Shown: positions 1 through 8,796, counted from the first letter of the stretch. The stretch: 64,000 bases of DNA from Halomonas sp. GD1P12 (GCF_025725645.1 NZ_CP107007.1:2604001-2668000); one strand, 5' to 3'. Translations and numbers: made by a program. The notes: generated by a model from the sequence alone, not told the origin.

Positions 1-320
1 TGATTACCTGCGTTGCCCAGCATCTGCAGGCGTGCACCCGAGAGAGCGACATCCTCGCTCGTTACGGTGGCGATGAGTTCACGTTCTTGCTGCCAGCGAC
101 AAACCACGACGCGGCTCAAGCGTTGCTCGAGCGCATTCGCGCTCACCTCGTCGACCAATACTGCGTGATCAACCTTCCCACCGGGCCGCATCGCCTCGCC
201 CTTGGGCTTAGCCTGGGGTGCGCCTGTTCAAGTGAAGCCCCCTCTCAGGAAGTACTGGCGGTGGCCGACGAACGCATGTATGACGATAAGCGCTCGAACC
301 GAGAGCGCCTTGATGATTGA
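1..320 (+). CDS. Diguanylate cyclase, C-terminal part of GGDEF domain (5' truncated by window)
   Basis: The reading frame is open from the window edge (first full codon at base 3) to a TGA at 318-320. It carries an intact RYGGDEF active-site loop at about bases 60-80, followed by the usual GGDEF-domain tail ending in an ADERMYDDKR-like helix. Active GGDEF domains condense two GTP into cyclic di-GMP, and the intact motif suggests this one is catalytic. The N-terminal sensor region lies outside the window, so the input signal cannot be judged. The gene converges on bluB across a 60-bp gap with no clear terminator. Confidence 0.85.
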   Translation, partial: ITCVAQHLQACTRESDILARYGGDEFTFLLPATNHDAAQALLERIRAHLVDQYCVINLPTGPHRLALGLSLGCACSSEAPSQEVLAVADERMYDDKRSNRERLDD

Positions 321-380
321 TACGCCATCGGTTGGGCACTAGTGACCGCCGGGTTTACGGTGTCAAGAGCGCGACGTGTT

Positions 381-1079
381 TTACTCGTTACCAAAAGGGC
401 CGGCTGAACCGCCAACCGGGCGCTGCCCCCAAAGATCGGCATGCACGAGCGACTCGATCGGCAGCCTGGAGCGCCAGCCCTTCGCCTCCAGCTCCGGCGT
501 TTCCAGAAACTCGCTGACGTAGCCAAGGCAAAGATAGGCCAGCGGATAGACGTGCTCGGGCAGGCACAGTACGCCGCCAAGCTCGATGGGGTCGATGATG
601 CTCACCCAGCCAACGCCAATACCCTCGGCCCGGGCGGCGAGCCACAGGTTCTGCACCGCCAGACAGGTGCTGAACAGATCGGTGTCGATCACGCTATCGC
701 GGCCCAGCACATGGTCACCGCCACGGCGACGATCGCAGGTGATGCACACATTGAGCGGGCTTTCGAGAATGCCCTGCAGCTTCAGGCTGCGATAAAGCGC
801 CTGGCGCTCGCCGGAAAAGCGCTCGGCGCCTGCCGCATTGGCCGCATCGAACAGCGCAAGCACGTTCTCGCGCACCTCACGGCTTTCGATAACGATGAAA
901 TCCCAGGGCTGCATGAAGCCCACCGACGGCGCGTGGTGAGCCGCTTCCAATAAGCGTGTGAGCACGGCATCCGGGATCGGGTCGGGCAGAAACTGTGCGC
1001 GAACGTCGCGGCGCTCGAAAATGGCGCGGTAGACCCCGGCGCGCTCGGCCTCACTAAAGCGGTGGCGTGAGTCGCTCAT
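381..1079 (-). CDS. bluB: 5,6-dimethylbenzimidazole synthase BluB
   Basis: The 232-residue protein belongs to the nitroreductase/BluB flavin fold. BluB uses O2 to fragment reduced FMN into 5,6-dimethylbenzimidazole, the lower ligand of cobalamin. The N-terminal RRDVRAQF segment (about residues 24-31) and the AAHHAPSVGFMQPWDF segment (about residues 46-61) are typical of BluB and differ from ordinary nitroreductases; length also fits. The start codon overlaps the elaA stop as ATGA, so the two are translationally coupled. No other cobalamin gene is visible nearby, so it may serve lower-ligand remodelling, or the rest of the pathway is elsewhere. A generic nitroreductase is the alternative but less likely. 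Confidence 0.85.
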   Translation of the reverse strand: MSDSRHRFSEAERAGVYRAIFERRDVRAQFLPDPIPDAVLTRLLEAAHHAPSVGFMQPWDFIVIESREVRENVLALFDAANAAGAERFSGERQALYRSLKLQGILESPLNVCITCDRRRGGDHVLGRDSVIDTDLFSTCLAVQNLWLAARAEGIGVGWVSIIDPIELGGVLCLPEHVYPLAYLCLGYVSEFLETPELEAKGWRSRLPIESLVHADLWGQRPVGGSAGPFGNE

Positions 1080-1528
1080 GGGGCAGGCTTGAGCATCTCG
1101 ATATGGGGGATGCCATCCTCGTCGAACGGCTCACTGACCGTTTCGAAACCGAGCGAGGCATAAAAGCCCTCGAGATGCGCCTGGGCGCCGATGCGAATGC
1201 CGCGCCCCTGGTAGGTGGCTTCAGTAAAGCGAATCGCTTCCGCCATCAGGGCACGCCCCAGCGCCTGTCCGCGAAAGGCCCGAACCGTCATTACCCGGCC
1301 AATGGAAGGCTCATCGAACTTCTCTTCCGGCCCAACCACACGAACGTAGGCCGCAAGCGCGCCATCGACGGTCGCGCGCAGGTGCCAGGCCAACGGGTCG
1401 AGCGCGTCCACTTCCTGGTAGGCGCAAGCCTGCTCGACCACGAACACCGCCTCGCGGGCGCGGGCGATCTCGTGGAAATCCCGGGCGCTGAGCTCATCGA
1501 TGCGTGCCCAGTTGAAGTGTAGCGACAT
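1076..1528 (-). CDS. elaA: ElaA-type GNAT acetyltransferase
   Basis: The 150-residue protein matches the small ElaA family of GNAT N-acetyltransferases. Visible family features are the AREAVFVVEQACAYQEVDALD segment near the N-terminus (about residues 25-45) and the acetyl-CoA loop FRGQALGRALM at about residues 85-95. The substrate of ElaA proteins is not established. The gene is first of a two-gene leftward unit with bluB (4-bp overlap). The ATG at 1528 is preceded by an AAAGGAC-like ribosome site. No functional link between elaA and bluB is known to me; the pairing is only an observation. Confidence 0.85.
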   Translation of the reverse strand: MSLHFNWARIDELSARDFHEIARAREAVFVVEQACAYQEVDALDPLAWHLRATVDGALAAYVRVVGPEEKFDEPSIGRVMTVRAFRGQALGRALMAEAIRFTEATYQGRGIRIGAQAHLEGFYASLGFETVSEPFDEDGIPHIEMLKPAP

Positions 1529-1671
1529 AACGTCTGGTCCTTTCAGTCACGGCGTTCAAAGCCCGGGAGTATAGCGCGAACTCGCTACGCCCCAAACGGC
1601 GCTGCCGTCTGGCGCTACTGGCGATCATCGCATGAGCCGCACGTGGTTGCCTCTCCAGCGCTCTGTCAATT

Positions 1672-1690
1672 AACATCAATTATCATTAAC
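1672..1690 (-). promoter_or_regulatory. Candidate Fur box upstream of the secreted esterase
   Basis: Read on the minus strand this 19-mer, GTTAATGATAATTGATGTT, matches the classical Fur consensus GATAATGATAATCATTATC at 13 of 19 positions, including 11 of the first 12. It ends 32 bp before the esterase ATG at 1723, a sensible place for repression by iron. The match was counted by eye; binding is inferred. Confidence 0.45.
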
Positions 1691-1722
1691 GTTGGTGTCC
1701 CTGCCTCAGCCGTGGATGGATC

Positions 1723-2703
1723 ATGTCGAATCGTTTTCTGCTCAAGCGTTTGCGCGCCGTCGCTGCGTTTCTCTTCGTCAGCGTTTTATGGAGTACCGTC
1801 ACCGTGGCACAGCAGCGCGACCCGGCCCAGACGATCGGGCACACCGTTTTCGACGAGCCCGAAGGTGCCTATCGATTCGAGCGCTTCACGGTCGAGAATA
1901 CCGACTCCCAAACGCGCTATCGCGTCACCCTGGGCATTCCTGCCGCCAGCGCACCGGCATCAAACTACCCCGCCTTTTGGATGCTCGATGGCAACGCCGC
2001 GCTGATGGAGTTCGATGCCGCCCTGCTCGACGCACTCGGTGAGCGCCCGGCGCCGCCAGTGCTGGTGTTCGTGGGTTACGATAACGACCTGCGCATCGAC
2101 CGCCGACGTGTACACGACTACACCTTCATTGAGGACGGCGACCAGGGCGGCGGCGCCAACGCCCTGCTGGAGGTCATCGAGGAGCGCATTCGCCCGGCCA
2201 TCGCGCAGTATGCAACGACCGACCCACAGCAGCAGACGCTATGGGGCCACTCCCTGGGCGGGCTTTTCACCCTGACGACGCTGTTCACCCGCCCCGACGC
2301 TTTTGACACCTACGCCGCGGGCAGCCCGTCGCTATGGTGGGCCGAAGGCGCGCTTCTCGATGGCCCGGAGCAGGCCTTCATCGCCAATCACGAAGACGCC
2401 TCGGCCCGGGTGCTGCTGAGCCTGGGCGGCGACGAGCGCCGCCGCGACACCTCTCACCGCGACATGAACGACCCACGCGTACGCGAGCACCTGCGTCGCG
2501 TGACCAGCGTGCCCGCAGATACCGTCGAAACGCTGGCCGAGCGCCTCGACGTTATGTCCGGCGTCACGGCCACCTACCGCGAATTTAACGGCATGAACCA
2601 CGGCCAGACCTTTCGCGCCTCCCTGATGGATGCGCTGGCCGAAGTAACCGGCGTGCACGATATCGATACCGTTCACGCGTCTGCTCGAGAGCCCTCGCGC
2701 TGA
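1723..2703 (+). CDS. Secreted alpha/beta-hydrolase, IroE/Fes-like esterase
   Basis: The 326-residue protein begins with a signal peptide (charged MSNRFLLKRLR, hydrophobic core, probable cleavage after TVTVA near residue 29). The mature part is an esterase of the enterochelin-esterase/IroE family (putative esterase, PF00756): FWMLDGNAALMEF near residue 87, nucleophile elbow GHSLGGLF near residue 176, SPSLWW near residue 202, and a late GMNHGQTF histidine near residue 290. Family members hydrolyse ferric siderophore esters in the periplasm. A Fur-box-like site lies just upstream, which supports iron regulation, but no siderophore transporter or synthetase is adjacent. A role on another ester substrate remains possible. 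Confidence 0.8.
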   Translation: MSNRFLLKRLRAVAAFLFVSVLWSTVTVAQQRDPAQTIGHTVFDEPEGAYRFERFTVENTDSQTRYRVTLGIPAASAPASNYPAFWMLDGNAALMEFDAALLDALGERPAPPVLVFVGYDNDLRIDRRRVHDYTFIEDGDQGGGANALLEVIEERIRPAIAQYATTDPQQQTLWGHSLGGLFTLTTLFTRPDAFDTYAAGSPSLWWAEGALLDGPEQAFIANHEDASARVLLSLGGDERRRDTSHRDMNDPRVREHLRRVTSVPADTVETLAERLDVMSGVTATYREFNGMNHGQTFRASLMDALAEVTGVHDIDTVHASAREPSR

Positions 2704-2719
2704 GGTGAGAAAGACCGCG

Positions 2720-3061
2720 CTAGCCGGAATGGAACCGCGTCCAGCCCCAAAGCAGCAGTAGCGCGAAGACGATCCAGACCAGAGTGGCGGCGGTCAGCGT
2801 GCCGGTCAGGTCGAATCGGTAGCTGGCGTAGTAGATCGCGGCGAGATAGGCCGCGTAGGGAATCAGCGAGCAGAGCCCGAACAGCGCCGTGGTGCGAAGA
2901 TCCGCCATGCCGCGCTCGCTACCCACGATGTAGTGCGCGATCAGCGCGAAGGTGGGAAACAGCGGTACCAGCCCGGCAATAAAAAAGCTCCTGGTGCGCG
3001 ACAAAAGCGCAATGAGCAGCACCGCCAGCGCCCCGAGCAGACATTTCAATAAAAGCGCCAT
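2720..3061 (-). CDS. glpM: GlpM family inner-membrane protein
   Basis: The 113-residue protein has about four membrane helices and the family hallmark run FIAGLVPLFPTFALIAHYIV near residues 27-46, followed by a conserved SERG and LRTT. GlpM was linked in Pseudomonas to glycerol metabolism and alginate; its biochemical role is unknown. It lies 6 bp downstream of the marR stop, so the two leftward genes probably share a transcript. Confidence 0.85.
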   Translation of the reverse strand: MALLLKCLLGALAVLLIALLSRTRSFFIAGLVPLFPTFALIAHYIVGSERGMADLRTTALFGLCSLIPYAAYLAAIYYASYRFDLTGTLTAATLVWIVFALLLLWGWTRFHSG

Positions 3062-3067
3062 TGCGTG

Positions 3068-3574
3068 TTACCTCGCGTGTTCTCGGGAGCGCTGATCGAG
3101 ACTTTCCAGCATCTGCTTGAGCAGCGCATCGAGTTCGGCTCGCTGCGCCTCACTCAGCCCGCTCACCAATGCCTGCTGCGTTTCGACGTGGGCGGTCACG
3201 GCGTCGTCGATCAGCGCAAAGCCTGCCTTCGAGAGCGAAATCAGAAAGCCGCGCCCGTCCTCGGGATTTTTCACCCGCTCGATGAGCCCGGCTTTTTCGA
3301 GCTGCTGTAGGCGGTGGGTCATGGTGCCGGAGGTCACCATGGTAGAGGCCATCAAGGCGCTTGGCGACAGCGCGAAGGGCGGGCCTTCGCGCCGGAGCGT
3401 GGCGAGCACGTCAAAGCTCGACTCGCTCAGCCCAAACGGCTCCCAGGTGTGCTCCATGGCACGCATTAGTACCTGGTTGAGCCGCTTGAGGCGGCCAAGC
3501 GTGCCCATCGGCGCCACGTTCAGCTCCGGACGCTGGCGCTGCCACTGCAGAAGTATTTTATCGACATGATCCAT
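3068..3574 (-). CDS. MarR family transcriptional regulator
   Basis: The 168-residue protein is a winged-helix regulator of the MarR family. The recognition-helix region ALMASTMVTSGTMTHRLQQL is followed by the wing LIERVKNPEDGRGFLISLS, and the C-terminus is a dimerisation helix. The ATG at 3574 is preferred over a start 87 bp upstream, because the longer version would run through the operator palindromes and adds a non-MarR-like peptide. It is divergent from an EamA exporter across 85 bp that hold two TTGA..TCAA palindromes, the usual layout in which a MarR protein represses itself and the exporter until an effector binds. Confidence 0.88.
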   Translation of the reverse strand: MDHVDKILLQWQRQRPELNVAPMGTLGRLKRLNQVLMRAMEHTWEPFGLSESSFDVLATLRREGPPFALSPSALMASTMVTSGTMTHRLQQLEKAGLIERVKNPEDGRGFLISLSKAGFALIDDAVTAHVETQQALVSGLSEAQRAELDALLKQMLESLDQRSREHAR

Positions 3575-3598
3575 GGCGTCGAGCTTACGACTTTTTAC

Positions 3599-3610
3599 CT
3601 TGACGTCAAG
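3599..3610. promoter_or_regulatory. Palindrome CTTGACGTCAAG, candidate MarR operator 1
   Basis: This is a perfect 12-bp palindrome in the marR-eamA divergent region. It shares the CTTGA..TCAAG half-sites with the larger palindrome 13 bp away, so one dimeric regulator could bind both. Confidence 0.6.
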
Positions 3611-3623
3611 ATAAAAAGCCGAA

Positions 3624-3641
3624 TATCTTGATATCAAGATA
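3624..3641. promoter_or_regulatory. Palindrome TATCTTGATATCAAGATA, candidate MarR operator 2
   Basis: This is a perfect 18-bp palindrome ending 18 bp before the exporter ATG at 3660, overlapping where its promoter should be. TATCTTGA-type arms resemble known MarR-family (HpaR/HucR-like) operators. Assignment to the adjacent regulator is an inference from position and symmetry. Confidence 0.7.
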
Positions 3642-3659
3642 CTTGAACAGGAAGTCGTC

Positions 3660-4589
3660 ATGCCGCCCGTCCGCCGCGTTTTTAACGATAAGGCCTTCGC
3701 CTCAAGGCGTCTCGCCCCGCTTCTCTATCTGCTCGCCGGTGGGGCACTGCTGGGCCTTTCCACCAACCTGGCCAAGCAGGCCGGCGAAATGGCGCTGTCG
3801 CCGCTGGCGTTTCTGTTCTGGTCGCTGGCCGAGGCGGCGCTGATTCTGCTGGCGCTGGCCGCCGGGCGGGGCCGGCTGCCGCCGGTCAACGCCCGCACGC
3901 TCGAGTACTACACGGTGTCGGCGCTGGTCGGCGTGGCGGGCTCCAACCTGCTGTTCTTCTCGGCCATTGCCCATATCGGTGCCGGTTTCGTGGCGCTAAT
4001 CATCACCCTGCCGCCGCTTTTGACCTATCTCGGCGCGCTGGCGCTGAAGATCGAGCGTTTTCAGCCAAGCCGCGGCCTGGGCGTGCTCACCGCGCTCGCC
4101 GGGGCACTCATTCTCGCCGCGCACAAGATCGCCGCCCCGCAGGCCGACGTTCACTGGATATTGCTTTCACTACTCGGCCCGGTGCTGCTGGCGATTGGCA
4201 ATCTTTACCGCACGCTGCGCTGGCCGCCAGGCGTTGCCGGCGAAACCCTGGCGCCGGGCATGCTGGTGGCCGCGGTGGTGCTTTTGCTGGGCGTGAGCTT
4301 GCTGCCCGACTTTTCGCTTGCGGTGCCCCAGCTTCGCCTCGAATTGATCTCACTGATCGGCCTGCAGGCGGTGGTTTTTGCCGGGCAGTTCCTGCTGCTC
4401 TTTTTACTACAGAAAAGCGGCGGCCCGGTGCTTCTGAGCCTGCTGGGGTCGGTAGGGGCACTTTTCGGCGTGCCGGTGGCGATATTCATACAGGGCGAAA
4501 GCGCCCCGGAGGGGTTGCTCCTGGGCGGGCTTTTGATCGCCATCGGGATCGCCCTGCTCAACCTGGACAAGGTTCGCCAGAAAACCTGA
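3660..4589 (+). CDS. EamA/DMT family transporter
   Basis: The 309-residue protein has about ten membrane helices arranged as two EamA repeats: residues about 20-150 and 165-300. Both repeats end in the typical EamA helix (TALAGALILAAHK, and GGLLIAIGIALLNL at the C-terminus). DMT permeases export or import small metabolites, often amino acids; substrate cannot be read from the sequence. An AGGAAG ribosome site at 3649-3654 supports the ATG at 3660. Divergence from a MarR gene with palindromic operators suggests an inducible exporter. Confidence 0.85.
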   Translation: MPPVRRVFNDKAFASRRLAPLLYLLAGGALLGLSTNLAKQAGEMALSPLAFLFWSLAEAALILLALAAGRGRLPPVNARTLEYYTVSALVGVAGSNLLFFSAIAHIGAGFVALIITLPPLLTYLGALALKIERFQPSRGLGVLTALAGALILAAHKIAAPQADVHWILLSLLGPVLLAIGNLYRTLRWPPGVAGETLAPGMLVAAVVLLLGVSLLPDFSLAVPQLRLELISLIGLQAVVFAGQFLLLFLLQKSGGPVLLSLLGSVGALFGVPVAIFIQGESAPEGLLLGGLLIAIGIALLNLDKVRQKT

Positions 4590-4611
4590 GGCGTTAATCA
4601 GAAGGGCGCAT

Positions 4612-5046
4612 TCAAAACGCCCGGTCGAGCCGCTTTTCCATCGTGTGAGCGCCGGCCTCGGTGGTGACGACGCCAAACCCCAGCCGGCGATAAAGCGCCA
4701 CCGCCGGATTGAGAGTGAAGACCCGCAATCGCAGCGTAGCACTACCGGCCCGTCGGGCCCGGATTTCGGCAAAGCCGATGGCGGCGGTGCCCAGCCCCTG
4801 GCTTCGCCATGCCGAGGCGATTTGCAGCTCACGGATAGTACAGACGTTCGAAGCAGGATCGAGGCACAAAAGCCCTACCGGGGAACCCTCTACCAGAAGC
4901 TGATAGCTTTCCATCTCGCGCCACTGACGCGCGAACAGGGCATCATCCCAGTGCATACCCAGTGCATCGAAATAGCCGGCCATGTTGCGCCGAATGAGAT
5001 CGGCGGCGAACGCTTTGTCGCTGGTTCGTCGAAAGTACGGTGTCAT
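4612..5046 (-). CDS. GNAT family N-acetyltransferase
   Basis: The 144-residue protein has the GNAT core: a beta strand CTIRELQIASAWRSQGLG carrying the acetyl-CoA pyrophosphate loop (RSQGLG, about residues 82-87) and the C-terminal NPAVALYRRLGFG motif near residue 118. Substrate is unknown. I chose the ATG at 5046 (MTPYFRR); the frame is open for a further 94 codons, but that extension would run through the yhfG promoter and start and looks non-coding. It converges on the EamA gene. Confidence 0.8.
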   Translation of the reverse strand: MTPYFRRTSDKAFAADLIRRNMAGYFDALGMHWDDALFARQWREMESYQLLVEGSPVGLLCLDPASNVCTIRELQIASAWRSQGLGTAAIGFAEIRARRAGSATLRLRVFTLNPAVALYRRLGFGVVTTEAGAHTMEKRLDRAF

Positions 5047-5141
5047 TCCGATATTTCCAAAACGTTTTGTCGACTTCGGTACGCGGCTTTCACGCGGTGA
5101 TTGGCTACAACAACCTGATGAAACCTCAAGCGCGACTACGT

Positions 5142-5147
5142 TATAAT
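5142..5147 (+). promoter_or_regulatory. Consensus -10 box TATAAT for the yhfG-fic operon
   Basis: A perfect TATAAT lies 25 bp before the yhfG ATG, with an AAGGAGG ribosome site at 5162-5168 between them. No good -35 hexamer stands at 16-18 bp upstream, so the promoter may need another feature or be weak. Confidence 0.5.
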
Positions 5148-5172
5148 GAGTGCTACGAATCAAGGAGGCCCC

Positions 5173-5337
5173 ATGCAAACACTCTCCTGGGAAACCAAGC
5201 GGCGTTATAACGCTGAAGTCCGGCGCACCAACTATCAGTCCAGCATGGCGCTCGAAGGCATTACGGTCGACCCTCGCACGTCGCGGCTTACCAAAGCCGA
5301 CGTGATCGCCAAATATACGAAAACTCAAAAACGCTGA
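5173..5337 (+). CDS. yhfG: YhfG/VbhA-type antitoxin of Fic
   Basis: This 54-residue protein directly precedes fic and overlaps it (ATGA). Its centre reads NYQSSMALEGI, which contains the S/T-x-x-x-E-G/N inhibitory motif (SMALEG) by which class I Fic antitoxins block the Fic ATP site with a glutamate. A strong AAGGAGG site at 5162-5168 favours the ATG at 5173 over an in-frame upstream ATG at 5146. The same arrangement, yhfG upstream of fic, occurs in Escherichia coli. The small size, position and motif together make the call secure. Confidence 0.88.
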   Translation: MQTLSWETKRRYNAEVRRTNYQSSMALEGITVDPRTSRLTKADVIAKYTKTQKR

Positions 5338-5933
5338 TGGATAAGTACGGTACCGGTCAGGATCCCTACTGTTACCCTGGTACTGACGTATTAAGAAACA
5401 AGTTGAATATCGATGAGGCGGCCACGCTCGAAGAAGCCGAACGCGACCTATCGATGATCAACGCCGCCAGTATTGAGCTCGAACCACCGCCTTTTGACCT
5501 CGCCTATCTGCAGCGCCTGCATTCTCGACTTTTTGATGATCTTTATGACTGGGCAGGAGAGCTGAGGTCCATCGATATTGCAAAGGGAGACACGCGCTTC
5601 TGTCACGTTCCTTTTATAGCGCCCGAATCCGAAAAACTCTTCAGGAAACTGGCAGCGCAAACGTACTTCACTCAACTGGATAAGAGCGCTCTCGTGGCTA
5701 CCTGCGCCGAACTGTACGGGGATTTGAATGCCATTCACCCTTTTCGCGAAGGTAACGGACGTACTCAGCGGCTCTTTTTCGAGCATCTGATTATCAACTG
5801 TGGTTACCGTATTTCCTGGGCAGGTGTCGAACGAGCGACATGGATAAAGACAAATATCGCAGCCATGGCGTGCGAGTACGAGGCTTTGGCCGCAATATTC
5901 GAAAGCTGTATCGGGCCGCCGCTTAAGGATTGA
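5337..5933 (+). CDS. fic: Fic domain AMP-transferase (toxin)
   Basis: The 198-residue protein has the canonical Fic active-site loop HPFREGNGRTQR near residue 138, with catalytic histidine and the nucleotide-binding glycines intact. The N-terminus (DPYCYPGTDVLRNKLNI) is that of the E. coli Fic subfamily. Fic enzymes transfer AMP to hydroxyl groups of target proteins; class I members are held inactive by a separate antitoxin, here the overlapping yhfG. Target is unknown (gyrase and topoisomerase IV are hit by related enzymes). Translational coupling would keep antitoxin ahead of toxin. It converges on astB. Confidence 0.9.
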   Translation: MDKYGTGQDPYCYPGTDVLRNKLNIDEAATLEEAERDLSMINAASIELEPPPFDLAYLQRLHSRLFDDLYDWAGELRSIDIAKGDTRFCHVPFIAPESEKLFRKLAAQTYFTQLDKSALVATCAELYGDLNAIHPFREGNGRTQRLFFEHLIINCGYRISWAGVERATWIKTNIAAMACEYEALAAIFESCIGPPLKD

Positions 5934-5959
5934 TACGCAAGCGTTTTCCTTTACTTCCT

Positions 5960-7312
5960 CTACCCCAGCTGAAACGGATACACCGACCCCATTTCGAGCA
6001 GTTTTGTAAGCTCATCGAGGGCGGCGAGCGACTCGCGAGCAAGCTGCGGGTCGGCCAGATCCTTTGGTGCCAGCCGGTCGCGGTAGTGGCGCTCGACCCA
6101 AGCGGTGAGATCCTCGAACAGCGCCGGCGTGAGCAGCGCCCGCGCCTTGATGGCCTCGCGCTCGGCGCTCGTGAGCGCCACCCGCAGGCGCAGGCAGGCG
6201 GGGCCGCCGCCGTTTTGCATGCTCTGCTTGACGTCCTTGACGAGCACTTCACTAATCGGGTTGTAGCCCGCGAGAATCAGATCCTGGATCACGCGCCACA
6301 CCGTGTCGTTCTCCTGACACTCGCCAGGTACCACCAGCGTCATGCTGCCGTCCGGATTGGAAAGAAGCTGCGAGTTGAAGAGATACGAGCCGACGGCGTC
6401 GTCAAGACTGATCGCCTCGACCGGCACGCGCACCGGGATCAGGGGCGTGGCCATTTTGGCGCGCAGCGCCTCCAGCGTGCCCTCCTCGTCCAGAAAGGCC
6501 AGCTCGTGGTAGAGCAGCACCGGGCCGTTGCCCACGGCGATTACGTCGTTGTGGAACACGCCGGCGTCGATCGCGTCCGGATGCTGCTGGGCGAACACGG
6601 TTTGGGCATCGGTAAGCCCGTGCTGACGCGCCACGGCCTGACTCGCCTCCAGCGTTTGCCGGGCCGGATACCGGCGGGGCTCGCGCTCACCGCCAAACGC
6701 TTTTCGTCCGTAAACGAACAGGTGCACGCCGGGCTCACCGTGCGCGCCGCAAAGCCGGGTGTGGTTCGCCGCGCCTTCATCAGAAAACGCCGGCGTTGCC
6801 GGCAGCGCAGGGTGATGGGCGAAGTGGCGCTCGTCATGAAAAATGGCCTGCAAAACACGGCCGGTGGTGGCGGGCTCGAGAAAGCGATGGAAGCTCGACT
6901 GCAGGTTGGCCGGGGTGAACTGCACGCGACCATCCGGCGCATCGAAGCCCGGGGTGACCGTGGCGGCGTTGGCGGTCCACATGCTGGACGCCGAGCACAC
7001 CGCGCGCAGAAGCTGCGGCGCCTGGTCGGCGGCGCTTGCCAGCACGCGCTCGTCACTGCCGGTAAAGCCGAGCTTTCGCAGTGCGCCGAGGTCCGGGCGC
7101 TGCTGGGGGGGAAGCACGCCCTGAGCGTAGCCCGCCTCCATCAGCGATTTCATCTTCAAAAGCCCTTGCAGCGCGCCCTCTTTCGGGTTGGCAGTGAGCC
7201 CTCCGTGGCGCTGGGAGGCCAGATTACCGGCGGCCAGGCCCGCGTAGTTGTGCGTCGGGCCGACGAGGCCGTCGAAGTTGACCTCCTGAACGCTTTCATC
7301 CACGCGGCTCAT
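5960..7312 (-). CDS. astB: N-succinylarginine dihydrolase
   Basis: The 450-residue enzyme cleaves N2-succinylarginine to succinylornithine, two NH3 and CO2, second step of the arginine succinyltransferase pathway. The N-terminus [19 protein letters not shown] is diagnostic. The catalytic His region [12 protein letters not shown] lies near residue 255 and the catalytic Cys region [14 protein letters not shown] near residue 370. Length matches E. coli AstB (447). The ATG at 7312 overlaps the astD stop as ATGA; a long upstream extension of the frame inside astD is not used. It is the last visible gene of the leftward operon; no astE follows. Confidence 0.95.
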   Translation of the reverse strand: MSRVDESVQEVNFDGLVGPTHNYAGLAAGNLASQRHGGLTANPKEGALQGLLKMKSLMEAGYAQGVLPPQQRPDLGALRKLGFTGSDERVLASAADQAPQLLRAVCSASSMWTANAATVTPGFDAPDGRVQFTPANLQSSFHRFLEPATTGRVLQAIFHDERHFAHHPALPATPAFSDEGAANHTRLCGAHGEPGVHLFVYGRKAFGGEREPRRYPARQTLEASQAVARQHGLTDAQTVFAQQHPDAIDAGVFHNDVIAVGNGPVLLYHELAFLDEEGTLEALRAKMATPLIPVRVPVEAISLDDAVGSYLFNSQLLSNPDGSMTLVVPGECQENDTVWRVIQDLILAGYNPISEVLVKDVKQSMQNGGGPACLRLRVALTSAEREAIKARALLTPALFEDLTAWVERHYRDRLAPKDLADPQLARESLAALDELTKLLEMGSVYPFQLG

Positions 7313-8796
7313 AGCGTAATACCCGGCGGCAGCGTTTCCGGCATCTCCAGCGACTCGGCCTCCATCGAGGCGACCGGGTAGGCGCAGTAGTCCGCGGCGT
7401 AAAAGGCGCTCGGGCGGTGGTTGCCGCTGTCGCCCACGCCGCCGAAAGGCGCATCGCCCGAGGCACCAGTGGTCTGGCGGTTCCAGTTGACGATGCCGGC
7501 GCGAATGCGCAGCAGAAAATCGTCCCAATCGGTTGGGTCGCCGCCGATCAGCCCAGCGGAAAGCCCGTAGCGGGTGTCGTTGGCAAGCGCGAGCGCCTCG
7601 TCCCAACTATCAAAGCGGTGAATCTTCAAAAGCGGGCCGAAGTGCTCCTCGTCGGGTACTTTCAGCCCGGTCACGTCGATCAGCGCGGGGCTCACAAGGC
7701 TCGTACCCTCTTCAAGGCGCTGCATGCGATTGATCACCCGCCCACCCTGCGCCTCCAGCGCGTCCTGGGCTTTTAGCAGGCCGTCGGCGGCGGCCGGGCT
7801 TACGAGCCCGCCATAGAACGGCGCCGGGTTCTCCTCGAACTGCCCGGCCACGTGAAGCGTTTCGATGGCCTTCGAGAGCGCTTCGATCAGCCGGTCGCCG
7901 GCCTCGCCGTTGGGCACGATCAGCCGCCGGGCGCAGGTACAGCGCTGGCCGCCGGAGAGAAACGCCGACTGCAAAATGGTCAGCACGGCGGCGCGCTCAT
8001 CCGACACCTCCTTGACCACCAGCGGGTTGTTGCCGCCAAGCTCGAGCGCAAGGATCTTGTCGAGCTGCCCGGCGAATTGCTGGTGCAGCATCCCCCCGAC
8101 CTTTGCGCTTCCGGTGAATAGCAGCCCGTCGATGCGCCCATCACCGGCCAGTGCCTGGCCGACCTCGACACCGCCCTGCACCAGGTTGATCACGCCCTCC
8201 GGCAGGCCCGCCTCTTGCCAGCACTGCAGCGTTAGATCCGCGGTGAGCGGGGTCTGATCGCTGGGCTTGAAGACCACGGCATTGCCTGCCAGAAGCGCCG
8301 GCACGATGTGGCCGTTGGGCAGGTGGCCGGGGAAGTTGTAGGGGCCGAACACGGCCATCACGCCGTGGGGGCGGTGGCGCAGTACGGCCTTCGCACTGCC
8401 CACCTCTTTTTCGCGCTGGCCAGTGCGCTCGTCATGCGCCCGGATCGAGAGCGCCACCTTGCCCACCATCGCGCCGGCTTCGGTGCGCGCCTCCCAAAGC
8501 GGCTTGCCGGTTTCCGAGGCGATGGCCCAGGCAAGCTCTTCGCTTCTCTGTTTGAGCACCTCGGCGAAGCGCTCGACCAGCGCCAAGCGCTGCTCAAACG
8601 GCGTGCGCGCCCAAACGTTGAACGCCGCGCGCGCCGACTCGACGGCCTGGCCGACCTGGGCGGGGCTTGCGGCCTCGCCCTGCCAAAGCGCCTGCCCGCC
8701 GACCGGGTCCGTTTTGCTAAAGCGCGCGCCTTCGCCCACACGCCAGCGGCCGTCGATCAGCTGCTGCATCTTTGCGCTTAAGGGTTGTGCGGTCAT
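7309..8796 (-). CDS. astD: N-succinylglutamate 5-semialdehyde dehydrogenase
   Basis: The 495-residue aldehyde dehydrogenase oxidises succinylglutamate semialdehyde with NAD+. Visible features are the cofactor segment [12 protein letters not shown] (about residue 225), the general-base segment [11 protein letters not shown] (about 252-262) and the catalytic Cys segment [12 protein letters not shown] (about 281-292). The N-terminal [11 protein letters not shown] matches AstD/AruD. It overlaps aruG upstream and astB downstream by 4 bp (ATGA), so all three are co-translated. Confidence 0.95.
   Translation of the reverse strand: MTAQPLSAKMQQLIDGRWRVGEGARFSKTDPVGGQALWQGEAASPAQVGQAVESARAAFNVWARTPFEQRLALVERFAEVLKQRSEELAWAIASETGKPLWEARTEAGAMVGKVALSIRAHDERTGQREKEVGSAKAVLRHRPHGVMAVFGPYNFPGHLPNGHIVPALLAGNAVVFKPSDQTPLTADLTLQCWQEAGLPEGVINLVQGGVEVGQALAGDGRIDGLLFTGSAKVGGMLHQQFAGQLDKILALELGGNNPLVVKEVSDERAAVLTILQSAFLSGGQRCTCARRLIVPNGEAGDRLIEALSKAIETLHVAGQFEENPAPFYGGLVSPAAADGLLKAQDALEAQGGRVINRMQRLEEGTSLVSPALIDVTGLKVPDEEHFGPLLKIHRFDSWDEALALANDTRYGLSAGLIGGDPTDWDDFLLRIRAGIVNWNRQTTGASGDAPFGGVGDSGNHRPSAFYAADYCAYPVASMEAESLEMPETLPPGITL

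Noticed and set aside
4612..5328. Longer GNAT protein starting at 5328
   Set aside because: The extra 94 codons lie antisense to the yhfG promoter and gene and do not resemble a GNAT domain.
5930..7381. 483-codon open frame on the plus strand opposite astB
   Set aside because: It is the antisense shadow of a GC-rich gene; astB is certain by motif and the plus-strand product is Arg/Gly/Ala-rich without a domain.
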